Below are positions 58,374 to 64,000 of a stretch of DNA of 64,000 bases, in pieces (positions within the stretch are counted from its first letter, which is position 1; every line of letters starts with the position of its first letter). This DNA comes from Planctomycetota bacterium (lineage in GTDB: Bacteria > Planctomycetota > UBA8742 > UBA2392): assembly GCA_027493625.1 (NCBI GenBank), contig JAOSKM010000002.1, positions 496,001-560,000 of the forward strand, in the 5' to 3' direction. The notes beneath the pieces were generated by a model, which saw only the letters and a program-made list of their open reading frames with translations, searched no databases and was not told the origin of the DNA. Made by a program: the position numbers and the translations under genes.

Positions 58374-59768
58374 TCACGATCCACGAATCACGAAATCAGC
58401 GCCCCCGATCACGACGTCCTTGATGCGGATGTGCGGGCTGCCGTGGCTTACCGGCAGGGGCATCTGGCCGCCCTTGCCGCAGCCGCCCGCGCCGTCCTGC
58501 ACGTGGAAGTCGCCCGCGATGCCCGTGATGTTCTTCAGCGTGTCGAACACGTTGCCGCCGATCGTCACGTCGCGGATGCGCTCCGCCACCTTGCCGTCGC
58601 GGATCATGAACGCCTGCCCGGCCGTGAAGGTGAACAGTTCGCCGTTGGTCTGTCCGCCGGCGCTGTCGATGGCGTAGATGCCCAGCTTCACGTCCTTGAT
58701 CAGGTCCTCAAAGCTGCCGTGGGGCCCGTTGCCGATGCAGGTGTTGCGCATGCGCGGAATGGGCGGGAAGCGGTAGTTCAGGGCGCGCGCGTTGCCGGTG
58801 GGCTTTTCACCCATGCGGCCGGCGGTCTCCCGGCTGTGCAGGCGGCCCACCAGCTCTCCCTCGCGGATCAGCCAGGTCTTCTGGGTGGGCACGCCTTCGT
58901 CGTCGTAGGGCAGATAGCCGCGCAGGCCGTGGTCCAGGCCGGTGTCCCAGATGTTCAGGTAGCTCTCGCCGAAGCGGCGCCCGAGCTTGAGTACCTCCTG
59001 CATGCGCTTGTCCTCGGCGACGTTGTCGCCCTCTGACAGGTGGCCGAACGCCTCGTGCACGAACACGCCGGCGAGGTGCGGGTCGCAGATCACCGTGTAG
59101 CTGCCGCCCTCCACCACCTCGGCGCGGGCGGATTCCACGGCGTCCTGGGCCGCCTTGTCGAAGCGCTTTTCCATGCCGCGGAAGGCGTCGAAGTCGGCGC
59201 GGCCGCCTTCACTGGCGCTGCCGCGCGCGGTGGTGCCGTTGACGCGGGCGACGGCGCTGCCGCCCATGCCCATGTCCATGGCCTCGCGGTCGAGCCAGGT
59301 GCCCTCGCTGTTGGCGAAGTACAGGTGGGTGTAGGTGTCGAAGTAGCGCAGGTTGGTGCTGGTGACGCCGTCGTGGCCGAGCATGCGCTCGTTGTAGCCG
59401 CCGAACAGGTTGATCTTGTCTTCCAGGCTGACCTTGCGCGGGTCTGACTTCAGGTCGAGCTTGACCACGTCCTGCACCGGCTCAACGGGCGCCAGCACGG
59501 TTTTTTCCATGTTGGCCGCCGCCGCCGCGCGGGCGTTGCGCACGGCTTCATGTACGCGGTTGTCGAGGGTCCTGAGATCGTTGAAGGTGACGAAGCCCCA
59601 GCAGCCGTTCACGCAGGCGCGCACGTTGCCGCCGAACATGTGGGATTCCTGCACGTTCTCGAGGTCTTTGCCCTGGAAGGCGATGGCGGTCTGGCGGCTG
59701 TCTTCGACGCGGATTTCGCAGTAGTCGGCGCCGGCGCGCTTGGCCAGCTCCGTGAGATGCTCCTTCAT
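58374..59768 (-). CDS. tldD: TldD metalloprotease
   Basis: A 464-residue catalytic subunit of the TldD/TldE protease. The zinc motif HExxxH appears as VFVHEAFGHLSEGD near residue 245. The segment GCWGFVTFNDL and the C-terminal ITGIAGDFHVQDGAGGCGKGGQ with its Cys are typical. The ATG at 59768 has AGGAGA 6 bases upstream; the open frame before it is noncoding. Length is normal. Works with PmbA encoded downstream. Confidence 0.95.
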   Translation of the reverse strand: MKEHLTELAKRAGADYCEIRVEDSRQTAIAFQGKDLENVQESHMFGGNVRACVNGCWGFVTFNDLRTLDNRVHEAVRNARAAAAANMEKTVLAPVEPVQDVVKLDLKSDPRKVSLEDKINLFGGYNERMLGHDGVTSTNLRYFDTYTHLYFANSEGTWLDREAMDMGMGGSAVARVNGTTARGSASEGGRADFDAFRGMEKRFDKAAQDAVESARAEVVEGGSYTVICDPHLAGVFVHEAFGHLSEGDNVAEDKRMQEVLKLGRRFGESYLNIWDTGLDHGLRGYLPYDDEGVPTQKTWLIREGELVGRLHSRETAGRMGEKPTGNARALNYRFPPIPRMRNTCIGNGPHGSFEDLIKDVKLGIYAIDSAGGQTNGELFTFTAGQAFMIRDGKVAERIRDVTIGGNVFDTLKNITGIAGDFHVQDGAGGCGKGGQMPLPVSHGSPHIRIKDVVIGGADFVIRGS

Positions 59769-59868
59769 GTACTTCTCCTGCAGCCCTGCCCGGACCATCG
59801 AGATGTAAAGGATTACTGTATTACGCAAACCGGCCCTGTGCAGGCCCAAAAAGCGCCGCAGTTGTCAC

Positions 59869-59904
59869 AAAAGCAGCCCCCGGGGCGACTGCTTCCCCGG
59901 GGGC
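59869..59904 (-). terminator. Intrinsic terminator of the carboxypeptidase-regulatory-domain gene
   Basis: On the minus strand a perfect stem GCCCCCGGGG/CCCCGGGGGC (59895-59904 and 59876-59885, nine-base loop) is followed by TGCTTTTG. It lies 20 bases after the stop at 59925. Confidence 0.75.
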
Positions 59905-59924
59905 GAACGAAGGGTCTGCCGCGT

Positions 59925-62900
59925 TTATTCCGTCGCCAGCGTCTCTTCCTTTTCGATCTTCTTGCCGGCCGCGAATTGCACAGGAATGCTGACCTCGGCG
60001 TAGCCGGCAACTTTGACTCGCACCTCAGCCACCTTCGGGCCGATGTAGCGCGCGACCAGCGTCGGCTTCTCGAAGCTGGGCGCCGGACCGCCGAAGCTGT
60101 CCAGTACGTTGCTTTCCCGCGCAAGCTCAACCCCCTCGGCATCGAAGTAGCGCACGTTTGCCGAGTCCAGCATCTGCTGGGTGACCTCACTGTTGCTGGT
60201 TGTCAGCTGCAACTCCGCGGCGGCCGTGAGCTCGATCGAAACCTCGGTGGCCTTGCCGTTGGCGACCTGCACATTCGTGCTGCGGCTGGTCAGGAAGCCG
60301 GAGCCCTTGACCACCACCGTGTAGGTGCCGGGCTCAACGGTGGGGATGGTCTGGCGCGAGCCTTCACTCAGCATGAAGAAGCCCTGGAACGATTCACCGA
60401 GGTTGACCACAGCGCCGTCCGGAGTTTCCAGGCTGACCAGACCGAAGCCATTGCCGGAGATCGCCGTGCCGATCAGCTTCGAGACCGTGAGCTGGATCGA
60501 GCCGCTGTTCTGCGCGATGTTCAGCACCAGCCCGCTTTCGTCGGCGCTGCCCACCGTGATCTGGGTGGTGGTGGTGCCCACGCCGTCCAGGGCTGCGCTG
60601 AGCACGTATCTGCCGGGCATCACGTTCTCGAAGCGGAAACGCCCGTCGCTGTCGGGAGCGGCGCGCCCGCGCAGCCACTGGGCGAATTCGGGTTTCTCGT
60701 TTTCGACGTGGACCAGCGTGACGCTGACCTTGGTGCGCTGGGCCGGCGAGTTGTCGGGCGTGTTGACGGTGCCCGAAACGGCAAAGGCCTTGAAGTCGTG
60801 GTCGAAGGGGAATTCGCCCTCCTGCTTGAGCTCAAGCGCGACTTTGCAGGTCGAGTGCCGATCGGATTCGCGGGCGTGCAGCACGTAGCTGCCCGGCTTG
60901 AGACCCACGAACTCGTAGAAACCGCCCTCCACCGGCTTGGCGGTCTTCACCACATCCGCGCGGTCGCCCACGCCGAGCAGGATCACGTCGTTGAACGCCG
61001 CGCGGCCGTTGAGCGTCAGCTTGCCGTGCAGGTGGACGCCGTCCCTGGGGCGCAACTCGAGCGCGAACTCGGTCACCGCGCCTTCCTTTACCTGCACGCG
61101 GCGGCGGCTGTTGTCGGTGTCGAAGGTGCCCTCGTCGCGGCCGGTGCGGATGAACCATTCGCCGGCCGGCACCTCCTTGATGGTCGCCACGCCCATGGCG
61201 TCAGTGACGGCCTCATGTTCGCTTGCGTTGCCGAAGTTCATGCCCTGGGCCAGCGACACGCTCAGCTCAGGCAGCGGCACGCCGTCTTCCGTTACGGTGA
61301 TGCGCACGCTGCCCTTGCCGGGCAGGCGCAGGTCGCCGACGTCGATTTCGCGGTCGTTCTCGATGCGCACGTCGTCCTTGAAGGCGGGCTGGTTGTCCTG
61401 CCCGCCGGCAACCACCAGGTAGGTGCCCTCGGGGATGTTGCTGAGCACGAAGCTGCCGTCTTCGCCGCTGGTGGCGCGGCTGCCGTCGCCCATGAAGGCG
61501 AAGCCCCACATGGCGGAACGCTGGGTCTTGAACAGCGAGTAAGCCTGGGACTTGTGGTCGAGGACGCTGATGCTCGCGCCCGCCACCGGTTCGCCGGCGG
61601 CGGTCAGCACGCGGCCCTTCACGTTGCCGCCGCGGCTGAGCTTGATGCGCAGCCCTTCCCGGCTGCCGCTGACCTGTATGGTCTCGCTGTGCGGGGCGAA
61701 CTTGTCTGCCCGCACCGATAGCCGCAGGCTGCCTTCGTTCACCCCCGTCAGCGTGAACGTGCCGTCCTGCCTGGTGAGCGCGCTGGCGATTTCGTTGTTT
61801 TCGCCTCCCCAGCCGAATCCTTCCGTGGGACGGGCCAGCTCCACGCTGGCGCCCACCACCGGCTTGTCGTCGGGCCCGGTCACCATGCCCGAGAGGCTGA
61901 GACCGCGACCCAGCTTCAGGTCGCCCAGGTCCAGGCGCGCGCCGGCCTCAACGGCCTGGTTGGCAAGCTCGAGCTGCGCGTAGCCGTTGATGTGCGCGCG
62001 CACGGTGTAGGCGCCGGGCTCAACGTCACTCAACTCGAAGCGTCCTTCGGCGTCGGTCGGTACGCTCTTGGTGGACCAGCCGCCCCACTGGTTGTTCTGG
62101 CGCAACTCGACTCTGGCGTCCTGCAGAGGCTGGCCGTTCTCTTCACTGATCACGCGCCCGATCACGGACGCCGCCGGCATCATGCCGATCTCGCCCAGGT
62201 CTTTCTCGCCGCCGGCCGCGAGGTTGACGCGCCCCTGGCCCTGCCAGCCGTTGTAGTTGGCGTAGCCGGTCGCCTGCACACTCAGCACATATGTGCTGGC
62301 GGGCAGCGAGTTGACCGAGAAATAGCCCTGCTCGTCGGTGGTGAAACTGCGCGGCACGGTGCCGCCGTCGTTCCAGGCCTCGGCGTCCTGCAGCTGGCCG
62401 CGCGCGCCCGCGATGCCCTTGCGGCTGACGGCGTCGATGATGCGCCCGCTGACCGCGGCCGGGATCGCCAGCTTCAGGTTGACTTCCTGGTCCTGGCCGG
62501 CCTGCAGGAAGATGCCCGCGGACCTGGCCGGCGCGTAGCCGGCCATGGTGGCGACCACCACGGCCTGTTCAAGGCCCCAGCCTGCGCCACCGGGGGCAGT
62601 GCGGCCGGAGTGTGTTTCACCTTCAAAGGCGCTGTCCTTGCGGCGAAAGGTTCTCACGTTCAGTTTCAACGTGTATTCGCCGGCGCCGTCCGTGGTGGTG
62701 CTGCCGCTGACACTGCCCTTGGGCTGGCCGCTTGTGCCGGGCTGCGGGCCGCCTCCGCCGCCCCACCAGATGTTGGTTTCTGTGCTCAGCTCGGCGCTGA
62801 CCGCGGCGCCCACGGCGGCGCGCCCGTCCGACTTGAAGCTGACGCGCCCGTGCACGGTCATCTCGAGGTTGACTTCATCCCACTGCTGCTCGGCGGGGAT

Positions 62901-63209
62901 CGGCTCGGTGCCCGGGTTTACGGGCTGCTTGCTGACGTCGGTGCCATTGTCGGGCGTGCCGGGCGTTGAGGTCTCGCCCGGTCCTGCGTTGGCGGCCTGG
63001 TTGCCGCCCTGGTTGCCGCCCTGGCCCGGCTGCGTCGCCAGGGGGTCGCCGGCCTGATCGAGCCCCGCCGGCTCGCCGCTGTCGAGTTCACCCACTTTGG
63101 GCGTGTTGGCCGGGTGGTCGCCCGGCTGCAGAATGACGTAGGCCCCGAATGCCCCGCCGATCAGCAGGATGAGCACCAGCACCGCCACTACCAGCTTGTT
63201 GTTGCGCAT
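59925..63209 (-). CDS. Membrane-anchored protein with carboxypeptidase-regulatory-like repeats
   Basis: A 1,094-residue protein. A single N-terminal membrane helix (VVAVLVLILLIGGAFGAYVIL, residues ~6-26) anchors a long extracytoplasmic part. After a Gly/Asn/Gln-rich spacer there are about ten beta-sandwich repeats of 70-90 residues with G-x-V-x-D-x-x-G-x-P-V and A-D-A-x-G-x-F patterns (for instance SGMVTGPDDKPVVGASVELA, GRVLTAAGEPVAGASISVLD), the carboxypeptidase regulatory domain-like fold. The start ATG 63209 has GGGAGAGG upstream. Probably a structural or sugar-binding surface protein. Confidence 0.8.
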   Translation of the reverse strand: MRNNKLVVAVLVLILLIGGAFGAYVILQPGDHPANTPKVGELDSGEPAGLDQAGDPLATQPGQGGNQGGNQAANAGPGETSTPGTPDNGTDVSKQPVNPGTEPIPAEQQWDEVNLEMTVHGRVSFKSDGRAAVGAAVSAELSTETNIWWGGGGGPQPGTSGQPKGSVSGSTTTDGAGEYTLKLNVRTFRRKDSAFEGETHSGRTAPGGAGWGLEQAVVVATMAGYAPARSAGIFLQAGQDQEVNLKLAIPAAVSGRIIDAVSRKGIAGARGQLQDAEAWNDGGTVPRSFTTDEQGYFSVNSLPASTYVLSVQATGYANYNGWQGQGRVNLAAGGEKDLGEIGMMPAASVIGRVISEENGQPLQDARVELRQNNQWGGWSTKSVPTDAEGRFELSDVEPGAYTVRAHINGYAQLELANQAVEAGARLDLGDLKLGRGLSLSGMVTGPDDKPVVGASVELARPTEGFGWGGENNEIASALTRQDGTFTLTGVNEGSLRLSVRADKFAPHSETIQVSGSREGLRIKLSRGGNVKGRVLTAAGEPVAGASISVLDHKSQAYSLFKTQRSAMWGFAFMGDGSRATSGEDGSFVLSNIPEGTYLVVAGGQDNQPAFKDDVRIENDREIDVGDLRLPGKGSVRITVTEDGVPLPELSVSLAQGMNFGNASEHEAVTDAMGVATIKEVPAGEWFIRTGRDEGTFDTDNSRRRVQVKEGAVTEFALELRPRDGVHLHGKLTLNGRAAFNDVILLGVGDRADVVKTAKPVEGGFYEFVGLKPGSYVLHARESDRHSTCKVALELKQEGEFPFDHDFKAFAVSGTVNTPDNSPAQRTKVSVTLVHVENEKPEFAQWLRGRAAPDSDGRFRFENVMPGRYVLSAALDGVGTTTTQITVGSADESGLVLNIAQNSGSIQLTVSKLIGTAISGNGFGLVSLETPDGAVVNLGESFQGFFMLSEGSRQTIPTVEPGTYTVVVKGSGFLTSRSTNVQVANGKATEVSIELTAAAELQLTTSNSEVTQQMLDSANVRYFDAEGVELARESNVLDSFGGPAPSFEKPTLVARYIGPKVAEVRVKVAGYAEVSIPVQFAAGKKIEKEETLATE

Positions 63210-63406
63210 AACCTCTCCCGAATCGGGTTCAATGATACCCCGGTGCACACTGTCGTGGCTAACAGTAGTACGGAATCAGGGGTGCGCCTGTTCCAAACCA
63301 ATCGGCAAAATGTAGGGCGGCAGCTGCAACGCGCAGAGTCGCATGGTCCGCGAAGGCGCTAAAAGCCCCCAGGAATCGCAGGCGGATCAGCCGAAGAAAG
63401 TCAGTC

Positions 63407-63496
63407 GGCCACGAAAGCACGAAAACACAAAAGGTACGGCCACAAAACGCTTTGACTTTGGTGGCAGTTCTTTCGTGATTTCGTGCTTTTGTGGCC
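63407..63496. repeat. Inverted-repeat element, GCCACGAAAGCACGAAAACA type
   Basis: The left arm (63407-63434) and right arm (63470-63496) are near-exact reverse complements built of CACGAAA units, with a ~35-base spacer. It lies in the 345-base gap 63249-63593 between the surface protein and tyrS, which shows no gene. Likely a dispersed noncoding repeat or small transposable remnant; could also fold into a strong hairpin ending tyrS transcription. Confidence 0.55.
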
Positions 63497-63593
63497 CTAA
63501 TCCCATTGGCCGGCGGGGAATCGCTACGCCCATTTCTTGACGCCTTCGCGCCCCCGCGTGGCCGAATCAGTTCCTTACGGTTCGCAGCGTCTG

Positions 63594-64000
63594 TTACTTC
63601 AGCCTCAGCCGGTAGAAGTGACGCTTGCCTACCTTGAGCACGCGTCCCTGCAGGTCGGCGGCGGTGAACACCGCCTTTTCGTCGTCCACGCTGAACTCGT
63701 CGTTGGTGTCGGGCTGGATCAGCTTGACGCCGCCCTGTTTCAGCAGGCGGCGCGCCTCGCCGCCGGAGACCTTGTGGGCATCCTTGACCAGCGCGAAGGC
63801 GGGGATGCTGCCGTCCAGCGCCAGCTCGAACTCCGGCATGTCCCCGGGCAGGTCGCCCTTGCTGAACACGGACAGGAAAGCCTGCCGGGCAGCCTCAGCA
63901 GCCTCGGCCCCGTGCATGTCTTTCACGATCAGGCCGGCGAGGCGCAGCTTGGCGTCGCGCGGGTGGGTCTGCTTTTCATCCAGAAGATTGTCGATCTGCG
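63594..64000 (-). CDS. tyrS: Tyrosyl-tRNA synthetase C-terminal part (partial)
   Basis: The frame is open to the window edge; ~134 residues are visible. HPRDAKLRLAGLIVKDMHG and EAARQAFLSVFSKG are the conserved region before the C-terminal S4 domain of TyrS, and VSGGEARRLLKQGGVKL with LKVGKRHFYRLRL is the S4-like RNA-binding part. The catalytic domain (HIGH and KMSKS motifs) lies outside the window. The assignment is good for a fragment. Confidence 0.85.
   Translation of the reverse strand, partial: QIDNLLDEKQTHPRDAKLRLAGLIVKDMHGAEAAEAARQAFLSVFSKGDLPGDMPEFELALDGSIPAFALVKDAHKVSGGEARRLLKQGGVKLIQPDTNDEFSVDDEKAVFTAADLQGRVLKVGKRHFYRLRLK

Noticed and set aside
1..64000. CRISPR array
   Set aside because: The only repeats seen are palindromes, inverted repeats and protein-coding repeats; no regularly spaced direct repeats with unique spacers were found. 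The Cas4-like nuclease stands with dpdA, not with cas genes.

Overview
GC-rich bacterial chromosome segment (or metagenome contig) from a Gram-negative-type organism. Type II secretion pseudopilins, a lipoprotein, NADH dehydrogenase subunits, a giant secreted protein with HYDIN/choice-of-anchor-like repeats and a Cys-containing C-terminal sorting signal (MYXO-CTERM-like) suggest Planctomycetota or a similar deep-branching phylum. That placement is an inference from family content only.

Layout. 1-7053: type I restriction-modification operon (hsdR, cut by the window edge, then hsdM and hsdS), followed by an HNH-nuclease-like gene behind a perfect 24-bp palindrome. 7166-16170: a second defence block. 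It holds a PD-(D/E)XK-like gene, a dGTPase, a QueD, and a three-gene minus-strand operon: a DpdA-type DNA guanine transglycosylase (with an extra N-terminal domain), a UvrD-like helicase and a RecB/Cas4-like nuclease. I read this as a compact 7-deazaguanine DNA-modification and restriction system, and it is the most interesting locus here. 16173-23400: a small mobile element with many short unknown proteins separated by hairpin terminators, a rolling-circle Rep (HUH) protein, an excisionase-like HTH protein and palindromic repeats. 23765-23839: tRNA-Gly(CCC), whose 3' end faces the island, as expected for a tRNA-anchored integration site.

24156-64000: core-type genome, nearly all on the minus strand. 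It has a secreted protein of about 4,490 residues, thpR, dnaE, a five-gene pseudopilin cluster, nuoD/nuoE, a polyprenyl diphosphate synthase, mobA, a PpiD/SurA-like chaperone, nadE, a lipoprotein, the tldD/pmbA pair with a four-helix-bundle gene between them, a carboxypeptidase-regulatory-domain surface protein and the 3' end of tyrS. Short dispersed A/T-rich repeats sit between some of these genes.

Quality warning. At least 13 genes or gene pieces join into one sensible protein if a single base is added to or removed from a short homopolymer run (positions in the findings). They occur in housekeeping genes such as dnaE and mobA as well as in the island, so I treat them as sequencing or assembly errors rather than pseudogenes and give merged coordinates.
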